From Planctomycetota bacterium (lineage in GTDB: Bacteria > Planctomycetota > Phycisphaerae > UBA1845 > Fen-1342): a DNA stretch of 33,042 nucleotides. The stretch lies in assembly GCA_022574815.1 (NCBI GenBank), contig JACZRH010000012.1, forward strand, positions 1 to 33,042. Direction: 5' to 3'. The notes beneath the pieces are model-generated. The model searched no databases. It was not told the DNA's origin and saw nothing but the letters and a program-made list of their open reading frames with translations. Within the stretch, counting starts at the first letter, position 1. Each line of letters begins with the position of its first letter. Below are positions 26,423 through 32,477 of the stretch, one piece after another. A program made the position numbers and the translations under genes.

Positions 26423-26471
26423 ACGCCATCCGAGCCCGAAGCGCAAGCGAGGCTTTCGCGCTCGTCGCGAG
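26423..26471 (+). repeat. REP-like element between the 97-aa gene and eboB, copy 2
   Basis: A 49-base unit differing from copy 1 at two positions, GAAGCGC for GACGCGC and GAGGC for GAGGG. Same head ATCCGAGCCC and GCAA loop. Confidence 0.8.
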
Positions 26472-26501
26472 CTAATCGCTCGCTCACCCGCCGGCCTCGG
26501 T

Positions 26502-26795
26502 TCAGCCGGCACACGCACCGTACGCACCTTTCATCCCTGCCGCCGATTCGATCGGATTGTTGCTCGGATCACTGAATACCTCCAGCACGCGTTTGGCGCG
26601 ATGCGGCTCACTTTCGCTCAACACGCCCAATGCCTCACGGAATGCCGCCATGCGAAAATCCTCCGGCTCGCTCGCTTCGGCCGCGCTGCGATCGATTCGA
26701 TCGAGAAAAGCGGCGATGTCCAGCAGCTTGGCGCGATGCTCCATGAAATAAGCGTCGATCGTCTGCTTGCAAGACATGGGACAGGTCGAACTCAT
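26502..26795 (-). CDS. Small 97-aa protein of the ebo cluster
   Basis: Conserved-looking small protein with two cysteine-bearing ends, CPMSC at residues 5-9 and ACAG at the C-terminus, and a helical middle (EHRAKLLDIAAFLDRID, FREALGVLSESEPHRAKRVL). It has no signal or membrane span. GGAGAG lies 7-8 bases before the ATG. It takes the place between eboD and eboB where some clusters carry eboA, but is much shorter than EboA, so I do not use that symbol. The spacing of 37 bases to the eboD stop supports one transcript. Function unknown; it may be a metal or cofactor carrier of the pathway. Confidence 0.75.
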   Translation of the reverse strand: MSSTCPMSCKQTIDAYFMEHRAKLLDIAAFLDRIDRSAAEASEPEDFRMAAFREALGVLSESEPHRAKRVLEVFSDPSNNPIESAAGMKGAYGACAG

Positions 26796-26832
26796 GGCGT
26801 GCTCTCCGTGATTTCTCGCTCGCGGCGATGCG

Positions 26833-27993
26833 CTACGACACGCGGCGAATCGACGCGCCGCGCTCGTCGCACAAACGCCCGATCGCCGCCCGCATCCGCT
26901 TTCGGTCGATATCGTGTGCCTCGAACCCGACGCCGATCTCGCGAAGCAGTGGGATCGTCAGCCGCCCACCAAGGTGTTCGCGAAACTCTTCGAGGCCCTC
27001 GAGCAGCTCGTCGGCGTCGCTCAAAGCGTCATCGTAGAGCGCAAAACCCAGTTCCAACAAGCAGGTGCGAATCGTTTCGACCGCCGACTCGTCGAGACGG
27101 CCTGCCATCGCGGCGTATGTGACGTCCAAAGCGATGCCGATCGCCACCGCCTCGCCGTGCCGCATCTGAAATTGGGTCATCTGCTCGAGCTTGTGAGCCG
27201 CCCAGTGCCCGAAATCCAGCGGCCGCGCGTGCGTCAGCTCGAACGGGTCGCCGCTGGTGACGATGTGCCGCAGATGCATTTCCGCCGACTGCCGAATGAT
27301 CGGCAACGCCACGTCTACGTCGCGTGCGCGAATCCGCGCCGCGTCGGATGCGATCCTTTCGAAAAACGAACGGTCCTTGATCAGGGCCGCCTTGACCGCC
27401 TCGCTGAAGCCGCTCCGCCAATCGCGATCAGAGAGCGTCGCGAGAAAGTCGCTGTCATTGATCACCGCCCAAGGTGGGCAGAACACGCCGATATAATTCT
27501 TCTTGCCGAAGGCGTTGATGCCGTTCTTGACCCCGACGCCCGAATCGTCCTGTGAGAGCGTCGTGGTGGGCAGTCGAATCAGCCGCACGCCGCGATGCGC
27601 GATCGCCGCCGCGAAACCGACCAGATCCAGTACAGCCCCCCCGCCGATGGCGATCACGTAGGATTGTCGGCACACACCGGCGTCGTGAATCGCCTTGACC
27701 GCGTCCTCGAGCAAATGCCGATCGTTCTTGGATTCCTCGCCGCCGGGAATAATCTGCGGCGCACCTGCCAGACAAATCCGATCCGCGTTGGCCGCGAAAT
27801 ACCGCTCGATCCGCCGCAGAAACCCCGCGGTCGTATCGCTGACACCATCGTCGACGAAAACCAGCGCCCGCGCCGGCCCGTCCGCCTGCGGCGCCATGAC
27901 GTCGCGCAGCACCATGTTGCCGTTGCCGAACGCGTCGCGCGTAAATCGCAGCCGGTGTTGATAATCGACCGAAAAATCGGCGTCTTGATTCAA
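26833..27993 (-). CDS. eboD: 3-dehydroquinate-synthase-like sugar phosphate cyclase, EboD-type
   Basis: A 386-aa NAD- and metal-dependent cyclase of the dehydroquinate synthase superfamily. Seen: IIPGGEESKN (81-90), NAD-binding GGGAVLDLVGF (117-127), PTTTLSQDDSGVGVKNGIN (142-160), the metal Glu198 in GFSEAVKAALIKD, His263 in LDFGHWAAHKLE, and His279 in RHGEAVAIGIALD. All three metal ligands are retained. It is the first gene of the minus-strand cluster. In ebo loci EboD is separate from the shikimate-pathway AroB and its product is not known. Unlike AroB, the loop KNGINAFGKKNYIGVF matches the 2-epi-valiolone/EVS-type branch loosely. Confidence 0.9.
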   Translation of the reverse strand: MNQDADFSVDYQHRLRFTRDAFGNGNMVLRDVMAPQADGPARALVFVDDGVSDTTAGFLRRIERYFAANADRICLAGAPQIIPGGEESKNDRHLLEDAVKAIHDAGVCRQSYVIAIGGGAVLDLVGFAAAIAHRGVRLIRLPTTTLSQDDSGVGVKNGINAFGKKNYIGVFCPPWAVINDSDFLATLSDRDWRSGFSEAVKAALIKDRSFFERIASDAARIRARDVDVALPIIRQSAEMHLRHIVTSGDPFELTHARPLDFGHWAAHKLEQMTQFQMRHGEAVAIGIALDVTYAAMAGRLDESAVETIRTCLLELGFALYDDALSDADELLEGLEEFREHLGGRLTIPLLREIGVGFEAHDIDRKRMRAAIGRLCDERGASIRRVS

Positions 27994-28283
27994 AGTTGCC
28001 TCTCAGAACCTGTCGTCGCGGGTCACACATGGAGCCGCAACCGTACGGGAGCGGTTGCGTCGGTAGACGCTCGTCATTGGCGACAAGCGCTTCCTGACCG
28101 TCGTCGCTCGGTCGACTGTCGCAAGCCATTCCCGCTTCATTCCAGCTTGCGACGGAGCCCAAACGCTAATCCGCGGCGAAGATTCGCCGCCCCCGCGTCG
28201 CCGCCGCTCGTCTGAGGACTCGCACGTTAATAGTATATGGGACTGGGCGCGGGAATTCACGTATTGGAACGGAGTAAACACGC
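27994..28283. promoter_or_regulatory. Divergent intergenic region upstream of eboD with a 9-bp inverted repeat
   Basis: Between eboD (minus) and the 100-aa gene (plus). GTCGCAAGC (28118-28126) and GCTTGCGAC (28145-28153) are a perfect inverted repeat with an 18-base spacer, placed where an operator for either gene could lie. AT-rich TTAATAGTATATG at 28226-28238 may hold the -10 of the plus gene. No ORF here is supported. Confidence 0.45.
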
Positions 28284-28586
28284 ATGTCGACCGATCAAAC
28301 GGCTCAGCCGACCCTGCCGGCAAAGATGCCGGACGACTGGCGCCTCGATCGCGACCTCCCACGTCCGCAGTGCCGCTACATCCCGTGGACGCTCCACACG
28401 TCGCGCTGTCCCGAATGGGCTGGTGTTTCGTTGGCAGGCGATCCTCCACGTCGGCGGCGCGCGCTGTGGAATCGCTGCGCAAATGGGATGCTGCTTTCAC
28501 CCGAACTGCCGTCTCGCGCGCCCGTTAGTTCTGGTTCTGCGAGGTGGTATCACGGCGCGACTGGCCCGAGCCAGCGAGGCGCGTAA
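28284..28586 (+). CDS. Hypothetical 100-aa protein
   Basis: Starts ATG with GGAG 11 bases before, MSTDQTAQPTLPAKMPDDWRL. The first 50 residues read like an ordinary soluble protein (DLPRPQCRYIPWTLHTSRCPEW). The last 40 are Arg- and Ser-rich, as if the frame has decayed or shifted; in the +1 frame the DNA reads VGGARCGIAAQMGCCFHPN. It may be a broken gene. No family recognised. Confidence 0.4.
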   Translation: MSTDQTAQPTLPAKMPDDWRLDRDLPRPQCRYIPWTLHTSRCPEWAGVSLAGDPPRRRRALWNRCANGMLLSPELPSRAPVSSGSARWYHGATGPSQRGA

Positions 28587-28616
28587 GCGCTACTGTGGAA
28601 AGGAGGAACCCCGTTC

Positions 28617-28706
28617 ATGGCCGGCCCGGAGCGGACCCGCTCGATCGCCCACCGGCAGAAACGCACGGACTTCAGCGGCTTCTCACCGGCGTCGCCCTCG
28701 GCCTGA
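28617..28706 (+). CDS. Possible 29-aa ORF with a strong Shine-Dalgarno
   Basis: AAGGAGGAA stands 8 bases before ATG 28617, a near-perfect ribosome site. The product MAGPERTRSIAHRQKRTDFS plus nine residues is very short. The other frame through the same DNA reads LLTGVALGLTLPAC, a lipobox-like string. A frameshifted lipoprotein is possible. Confidence 0.3.
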   Translation: MAGPERTRSIAHRQKRTDFSGFSPASPSA

Positions 28707-28765
28707 CCTTGCCCGCTTGCACCCTTGTTCCCCAAGCGATAGGATGCAGTATTGGAGGTGGGGCG

Positions 28766-28936
28766 ATGAAGAACATTTCACCCAGCTCAGTCCTTTTTTG
28801 GACCGCCTCAATCGTCGTCCTCGTGTGGGTTTGGGGTGTTTGGAGTCCCGGTCCGTCATGCCGCCAATTCCAACCCCGGTTCATGCCGCACGGCTGCGTG
28901 CCGCGCGTGCATACAAGCCCGTGGCGGCCACAATAA
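28766..28936 (+). CDS. Small 56-aa membrane protein
   Basis: GGAGG lies 7-8 bases before the ATG at 28766. The product MKNISPSSVLFWTASIVVLV continues with WVWGVW as a single hydrophobic span (about 8-26), then a short basic tail with CRQF and GCVPR. No family recognised; it may belong with the small genes around it. Confidence 0.5.
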   Translation: MKNISPSSVLFWTASIVVLVWVWGVWSPGPSCRQFQPRFMPHGCVPRVHTSPWRPQ

Positions 28937-29228
28937 CTCGGTCGGTGAGGCGGGAAGCACCTCAATGGTGATTTGAAGGCCGTCGGTCACGATGAATTGA
29001 AGGCGACGACGCAACGGGCCTATCAACTTGGGACGATTGTCCGGCCGCCCTTTTTTCATGTGCATGGCAAGCCGAGTGCCAAAAGCGCTTGCGCCGCGCT
29101 TGCGCCTTGGATGGCGCTTACTGGGTGTCCACTGGCATTCTACGGACGCCGTGCTACAATGTCGCTTGGGCTCGTAAGTGCTTGGCGGGCAACGAGAAAC
29201 GCTTGTATTGCAGCACTTTCGGGACTCG
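28937..29228. other. 292-base non-coding stretch with repeated motifs
   Basis: No supportable gene. AGCGCTTGCGCCGC occurs at 29084-29097 and again at 29329-29342, with a shorter GCGCTTGCGCC at 29096-29106. GTCCACTGG is at 29127-29135 and 29318-29326. AAGTGCT (29176-29182) and AGCACTT (29212-29218) form an inverted repeat. The promoter at 29132-29160 lies within it. Confidence 0.4.
29132..29160 (+). promoter_or_regulatory. Putative promoter of tRNA type
   Basis: Extended -10 TGCTACAAT (29152-29160) with CTGGCA (29132-29137) 17 bases upstream of TACAAT. The strong -10 and the tRNA-like sequence 69 bases downstream suggest it once drove a tRNA gene. Confidence 0.5.
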
Positions 29229-29271
29229 GCGGCTGTGGCGGAACTGGCAGACGCGCTAGGTTCAGGTCCTA
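29229..29271 (+). pseudogene. 5' half of tRNA-Leu (anticodon CAG)
   Basis: The acceptor strand GCGGCTG, TG, D-arm GCGGAACTGGCAGACGC, and anticodon arm CTAGG-TTCAGGT-CCTA match bacterial tRNA-Leu(CAG) closely. The match stops at the 3' side of the anticodon stem. The expected variable arm, T-arm and a 3' CAGCCGC acceptor strand are absent from the next 130 bases, and I did not see a T-loop elsewhere in the window. It is probably a truncated copy. Confidence 0.7.
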
Positions 29272-29625
29272 CAGCGCATTTCGGCGTTTCGCGCTACTAT
29301 ACAAGCTCCAATCGCACGTCCACTGGATAGCGCTTGCGCCGCTCTTGGGTAGCCGGGCCGGTTTGGGTCGCTTGCTCGCTTGCCGGACTGCCGGCCAAGA
29401 CAATCGAGCAGGCGGAGCGATCGCCGCAGCACACGACCCGAAAAGCGGCGTTTCGGGGGCTGACCTCGGGGCGCTCGTCTCCAACCTAACTCCCGCCGAA
29501 CGAGCACAGCTCATCGAACTCTTGAAGGGCTCCGGCGTGTGACCGGGCCCGCGGCCAGTCTGCGCGCTGCCGGCGGCGCGGGCTGGTCCATCCCAAGCAA
29601 CGACGCCGGCGAAGAAGGAGCCGTC
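29272..29625. other. 354-base gap, one weak ORF end
   Basis: No firm gene. The 3' end codes for DLGALVSNLTPAERAQLIEL followed by LKGSGV before a stop at 29542, a plausible protein tail, but the only in-frame starts upstream are a TTG without ribosome site or ones that run through the tRNA half. Confidence 0.35.
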
Positions 29626-29868
29626 ATGGCTGACGTAACAATCGAACGGATCGAGTTCAACGAGAAGGCGGTCGCCGATCAGGCGGCCGAACAGGGCGGC
29701 GAACGCCTGCGCGTCATCGTGATGACCGACTATGAGTCGGACACCGGCGACACCGTGTTCGACACGGGCATCGACGGCAAGCCCGGCACGGCCAAGCGCT
29801 TCGCCAAGTTGGTGAGCGACTTCGTCGAGTCGGTCGCGAGCGACGCGGCGGCGCAGCCCACGGGCTGA
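29626..29868 (+). CDS. Hypothetical 80-aa acidic protein
   Basis: AGAAGGAG lies 6-8 bases before ATG 29626. The product MADVTIERIEFNEKAVADQA, with DYESDTGDTVFDTGIDGKPG in the middle, is a well-behaved small soluble protein with high GC at third positions. No family recognised. It is directly followed by the ORF that the IS has broken. Confidence 0.65.
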   Translation: MADVTIERIEFNEKAVADQAAEQGGERLRVIVMTDYESDTGDTVFDTGIDGKPGTAKRFAKLVSDFVESVASDAAAQPTG

Positions 29869-29900
29869 GCGTCACGGCGGGCACGTGCTCGAGCGAGTAC

Positions 29901-30441
29901 GTGCTCACCATTGATTCGCGCGGCGGGAGCTCCGGCGGCCGGGCCAGGAAACCGAACCACGCCCCCCGGCGGGTGCGAGTTGGGACCCCTATATGTACCC
30001 TTCCTCCGCCACGCCGGAAAACGCTATTGCACCACGAGCACTTTCAACGACAACGCGGTATTGGCGTTTCACATCGAGTGTCCCCGATATTTGAGCTAGC
30101 AGCGTATGCCGGAGAGCGGCGCTATCGAATCCGCGACGTGAACGATGGGCATCCTGTGCCGCCGGTGCGTCGGGTGGCTCGCGCCAAGACGGGCGCGGCT
30201 GGCATTGGTCGCGACGATGTGATTGCCTGCCGGTACGGTTACGTCAGCGAGTACGGGGCCAACAAGGTCGGCTGGTATCTGACAAGCGCGGGTACGAGCA
30301 ATCGAGCGATGACCTCCAAGGTGCCGAAGCTGGAGGCGATTGGCGGCGAGGTGACGCAGGTGGGTGATTACGAGGCGGCCGGCTGGGCGCCGGAGCGCCG
30401 CATCGACGTCGTGCTGAAGATTCTCGGCGCGGTCAAACTTC
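29901..30441 (+). pseudogene. Hypothetical gene interrupted by the IS1-type element
   Basis: From a GTG at 29901 the frame stays open into the left end of the IS, where a TAG from the terminal repeat stops it at 30446. Removing the element and one target copy restores the frame: the codons for GAVKL are followed by PPVPKRWTPCLA and a TAA at 32513-32515. The second half (YGYVSEYGANKVGWYLTSAG, PKLEAIGGEVTQVGDYEAAG) has normal coding composition; the first half is less sure, as another frame (GPLYVPFLRHAGKRYCTTST) also looks coding. No family recognised. The protein lost about 12 residues. Confidence 0.6.
30434..30441 (+). repeat. Left 8-bp target site duplication
   Basis: CAAACTTC directly abuts the left terminal repeat and is repeated exactly at 32470-32477 after the right one. 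Confidence 0.92.
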
Positions 30442-30459
30442 GGTAGTGGGTCAGTTTGA
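30442..30459 (+). repeat. Left terminal inverted repeat
   Basis: 18 bp, perfect match to the right repeat in inverse orientation; carries the GTCAGT core also present in the transposase promoter. Confidence 0.92.
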
Positions 30460-30485
30460 TTATAGGACGTGAAATACCGGGATAG

Positions 30486-30514
30486 TTGCAGCCCCTCGTG
30501 TTACGTGCTAAACT
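30486..30514 (+). promoter_or_regulatory. Putative promoter of the passenger genes
   Basis: TTGCAG (30486-30491), 17-base spacer, extended -10 TGCTAAACT (30506-30514). It lies just inside the left end and would transcribe the three passenger genes. Confidence 0.5.
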
Positions 30515-30554
30515 ACCTTGGTGAGTTCTGGACCCTTGGCAGGAGCCCCCACCA

Positions 30555-30578
30555 ATGGACGATCTTCGCGGTGGCTGA
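30555..30578 (+). other. Seven-codon leader ORF overlapping the first passenger start
   Basis: ATG at 30555 has CAGGAG about 10 bases upstream and encodes only MDDLRGG before a TGA that overlaps the GTG start of the next gene by 8 bases. This could couple translation or be chance. Confidence 0.3.
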
Positions 30579-30789
30579 TTCGCGCAAACGCGTTCGGAAG
30601 CGCCCGGCCGATATCAACCGGCTTGCGGCGTCAATCGTCCAAGACGCCGTTTCAGAGGCGACAGAGGACGCCGACCCGCGTGGCCGCGCTGGCGGGATAG
30701 TCGGTGGGCGTGCGAGAGCCGACAAGCTCACGAGCGAACAGCGGCGCGAGATCGCGAAAAAGGCAGCACGCGCACGCTGGAATCGCTGA
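30571..30789 (+). CDS. Passenger 1: 72-aa basic protein with GGRARA / KKAARARW tail
   Basis: Very basic small protein. Residues VADSRKRVRKRPADINRLAA lead to GGIVGGRARADKLTSEQRRE and IAKKAARARWNR. This tail pattern, glycine pair, ARA, LSPEQRxEIAxKAARARW, is widespread in small bacterial proteins that appear to bind nucleic acid; their role is not established. The GTG at 30571 is the only in-frame start after the predicted transcription start. It is the first gene inside the IS and begins a compact row of three. It could regulate transposition or act as an antitoxin-like partner. Confidence 0.72.
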   Translation: MADSRKRVRKRPADINRLAASIVQDAVSEATEDADPRGRAGGIVGGRARADKLTSEQRREIAKKAARARWNR

Positions 30790-30808
30790 CACAAAGACGC
30801 AAGCCGAA

Positions 30809-31081
30809 ATGTCCGATACAAATGAGGGAGTTCCGCGTATCCTGTTTCCGGACCACGCTGACTGGCCGTGGATTCGAGGCGTCTCCCATAGTGATTGCCG
30901 TGCGATTATTCGACGTTATCATCGTGGCGACAACACGATCACCGCGTTTCGCTGGGGGGCGGACAAGGACCGGCTTTCGTTATCGGGGCTTGCTGCGGGA
31001 AAAATCATCAATGTTCAGGTGCATTTAACAGAGGACGACCAAGGACCGGTTTATATAGTTCAGGCTGCCGGAGAGGGATAG
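30809..31081 (+). CDS. Passenger 2: 90-aa protein of unknown function
   Basis: Starts ATG 30809, 19 bases after passenger 1. MSDTNEGVPRILFPDHADWP, then WIRGVSHSDCRAIIRRYHRG, and a C-terminal beta stretch AAGKIINVQVHLTEDDQGPV. Soluble, no signal, not recognised. Context places it with the passenger operon. Confidence 0.6.
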   Translation: MSDTNEGVPRILFPDHADWPWIRGVSHSDCRAIIRRYHRGDNTITAFRWGADKDRLSLSGLAAGKIINVQVHLTEDDQGPVYIVQAAGEG

Positions 31082-31108
31082 AATTCGGCGAGAAAGGGCG
31101 GTGTAGCT

Positions 31109-31564
31109 GTGAGCGTCAAACAGCCCCCAACGGCTCGCAAGCGAGCACGACCACGATCGCGTGCGAGGAGAGTGCTTTCCACGAAGGTTTCTGCGCTTCA
31201 CTACGGCGGAGAAATACACTCGATCTACGTGATCTTTCAGTCCGGCCAAAAGGCGACTGAGACAGTCGAGTTTCGTGGAGATTCGATGGTCTTGATCGAC
31301 AAGGGGCGCGATGGTTATCCGGTCGCAACACAAGTTATTTTCGGGAAAGGACTTAAGAGGAGCCAGTTGCCGCGTCGCAGATCGGTGCCAGACCCCGATA
31401 TCGACTTTGAAAACCTGATGTTGTGGTTGTTCTTCAAATCTACCGAGATGCTCCGTTTCAATGAGGCGCGTCAGCAACGTCGAGGGAACGAGCTTATCCA
31501 GGAAGCGCTCGGCCTTGTGTCTGCCATCCCGGCGAACCAAGTGGAGTTCGTTGCGGCGGGGTAA
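31109..31564 (+). CDS. Passenger 3: 151-aa protein of unknown function
   Basis: Starts GTG 31109, 27 bases after passenger 2, with GGGCGG nearby as a weak ribosome site. A basic N-terminus (KQPPTARKRARPRSRARRVL) precedes a beta-rich core (IHSIYVIFQSGQKATETVEF, MVLIDKGRDGYPVATQVIFG) and a helical end. The core faintly recalls DUF2283-type small proteins, but this is not firm. It stops 1 base before the nested palindrome that controls the transposase. Confidence 0.6.
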   Translation: MSVKQPPTARKRARPRSRARRVLSTKVSALHYGGEIHSIYVIFQSGQKATETVEFRGDSMVLIDKGRDGYPVATQVIFGKGLKRSQLPRRRSVPDPDIDFENLMLWLFFKSTEMLRFNEARQQRRGNELIQEALGLVSAIPANQVEFVAAG

Positions 31565-31565
31565 A

Positions 31566-31618
31566 TACTGACCAAAAATGCTTGACAAACCGCGATTCGT
31601 CAAGCATAATAGTCAGTA
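31566..31618 (+). promoter_or_regulatory. Nested inverted repeats overlapping the transposase promoter (probable operator)
   Basis: Outer arms TACTGAC (31566-31572) and GTCAGTA (31612-31618), inner arms ATGCTTGAC (31578-31586) and GTCAAGCAT (31599-31607), all perfect. They cover the -35 and -10. The outer right arm ends on the A of the transposase ATG. The GTCAGT core is the same as in both IS ends. Confidence 0.8.
31582..31610 (+). promoter_or_regulatory. Transposase promoter, near-consensus
   Basis: TTGACA (31582-31587), exactly 17 bases, CATAAT (31605-31610). The ATG at 31618 falls about where transcription should begin, so the mRNA would be leaderless or nearly so. Confidence 0.8.
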
Positions 31619-32460
31619 TGAACAGGCTCGATACTGAGAAGCGGACACGAATCCTCGCGGCCTTGGTTGAGGGAAACAGCATCCGGGCGACCGGCCGGAT
31701 GGTCGGAGTGTCTAAGAACACCGTTACGAAGCTGCTGGCTGGTGTCGGGGCTGCCTGTCAGGTGTACCACGATAAGGCGGTTTGCGGCCTCACGTGCAAA
31801 CGGCTCCAGTGCGACGAAATCTGGGCGTTCTGCTATTCCAAGCAAAAGAACGTACCCGCCGGGCACGAAGGCGAATACGGCTACGGCGACGTGTGGACGT
31901 GGACCGCCATTGATTCGGACACGAAGCTGATTGCGTCCTATTGGATCGGGGTGCGGACGCCGACAGACGCTCGCGAATTCATGCTTGATCTGGCCGGGCG
32001 GATCATCAATCTCGCCCAACTCACGACAGACGGGCTCGGCGCCTATCCGGACGCCGTGTATGAGGCGTTTGGCTCCCACGTGGACTACGCCCAGCTCATC
32101 AAGACGTACTCGGCCGAACGTGCGGGAGCAGCCCGGTACAGCCCCGCGAAGTGCACGGGCGCCCGCAAGCAGCACGTCATCAGCTGCCCGGAACCACAGC
32201 ATATTTCGACCAGCCACGTTGAGCGACAGAACCTCACAATGCGAATGTCGATGCGACGATTCACGCGGCTGACAAACGCATTCTCAAAGAAGGTTGAGAA
32301 CTTGGAGCACGCCGTCGCGCTGCACTTTATGCACTACAATTTCTGCCGGAAGCACCAAACGCTCGGCACGACCCCGGCCGTTGCGGCTGGAATCGCGGAT
32401 CGGGCTTGGACGTTGGCCGACCTGATCGGACTGCTCGAAAAAATCGAGGATTCAAACTGA
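31618..32460 (+). CDS. IS1-family DDE transposase
   Basis: A 280-aa transposase that cuts and joins the element's ends. An N-terminal helix-turn-helix (about 21-41, SIRATGRMVGVSKNTVTKLL) should bind the terminal repeats. Catalytic residues: Asp66 in QCDEIW, Asp138 in TTDGLGAY and Glu202 in SHVERQNLTMRM, followed by FSKKVENLEHAVALHFMHYN. It is one uninterrupted frame, unlike classical IS1 where a -1 frameshift joins InsA and InsB. The ATG at 31618 rather than the TTG at 31582 is used because a near-consensus promoter ends 7 bases before it. The stop lies in the right terminal repeat. All signs indicate an active gene. Confidence 0.93.
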   Translation: MNRLDTEKRTRILAALVEGNSIRATGRMVGVSKNTVTKLLAGVGAACQVYHDKAVCGLTCKRLQCDEIWAFCYSKQKNVPAGHEGEYGYGDVWTWTAIDSDTKLIASYWIGVRTPTDAREFMLDLAGRIINLAQLTTDGLGAYPDAVYEAFGSHVDYAQLIKTYSAERAGAARYSPAKCTGARKQHVISCPEPQHISTSHVERQNLTMRMSMRRFTRLTNAFSKKVENLEHAVALHFMHYNFCRKHQTLGTTPAVAAGIADRAWTLADLIGLLEKIEDSN

Positions 32461-32469
32461 CCCACTACC
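32452..32469 (-). repeat. Right terminal inverted repeat
   Basis: 18 bp, perfect reverse complement of the left repeat; overlaps the transposase stop codon. Confidence 0.92.
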
Positions 32470-32477
32470 CAAACTTC
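32470..32477 (+). repeat. Right 8-bp target site duplication
   Basis: CAAACTTC, identical to the left copy; followed by the 3' remnant of the interrupted gene up to the TAA at 32513-32515. Confidence 0.92.

Larger units (their letters stand above)
30442..32469 (+). mobile_element. Complete IS1-family element with three passenger genes
   Basis: A 2,028-bp element bounded by perfect 18-bp terminal inverted repeats, GGTAGTGGGTCAGTTTGA (30442-30459) and its reverse complement (32452-32469), and flanked by an 8-bp target duplication. It carries a DDE transposase at its right end and three small genes of no known transposition role at its left. IS1-family members are usually under 1.2 kb, so the extra kilobase is cargo, making this a transporter-type IS. 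The right-end repeat overlaps the transposase stop. Intact repeats and duplication imply a recent insertion. Confidence 0.92.

Noticed and set aside
25454-26471. CRISPR array
   Set aside because: Only two copies about 970 bases apart with genes between; they are REP-type elements, not spaced repeats.
29229-29360. Complete tRNA-Leu
   Set aside because: No T-arm, no long variable arm with a following T-stem, and the only CAGCCGC-like string (TAGCCGG near 29352) is too far and mispaired.
28973-29542. 189-aa ORF with a plausible C-terminus
   Set aside because: Runs straight through the tRNA-Leu half and promoter; only its last 30 codons look coding and no good start was found.
29940-30000. tRNA-like sequence on either strand (GGTGCGAGTTGGGACCC, or GGTTCGG on the minus strand)
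   Set aside because: No cloverleaf forms and the T-loop lacks the conserved A58.
31582-31617. Upstream TTG start adding 12 residues to the transposase
   Set aside because: It falls inside the -35 box; the ATG at 31618 fits the promoter better.
31618-32460. IS1-style -1 programmed frameshift in the transposase
   Set aside because: HTH and all three catalytic residues are in one continuous frame.
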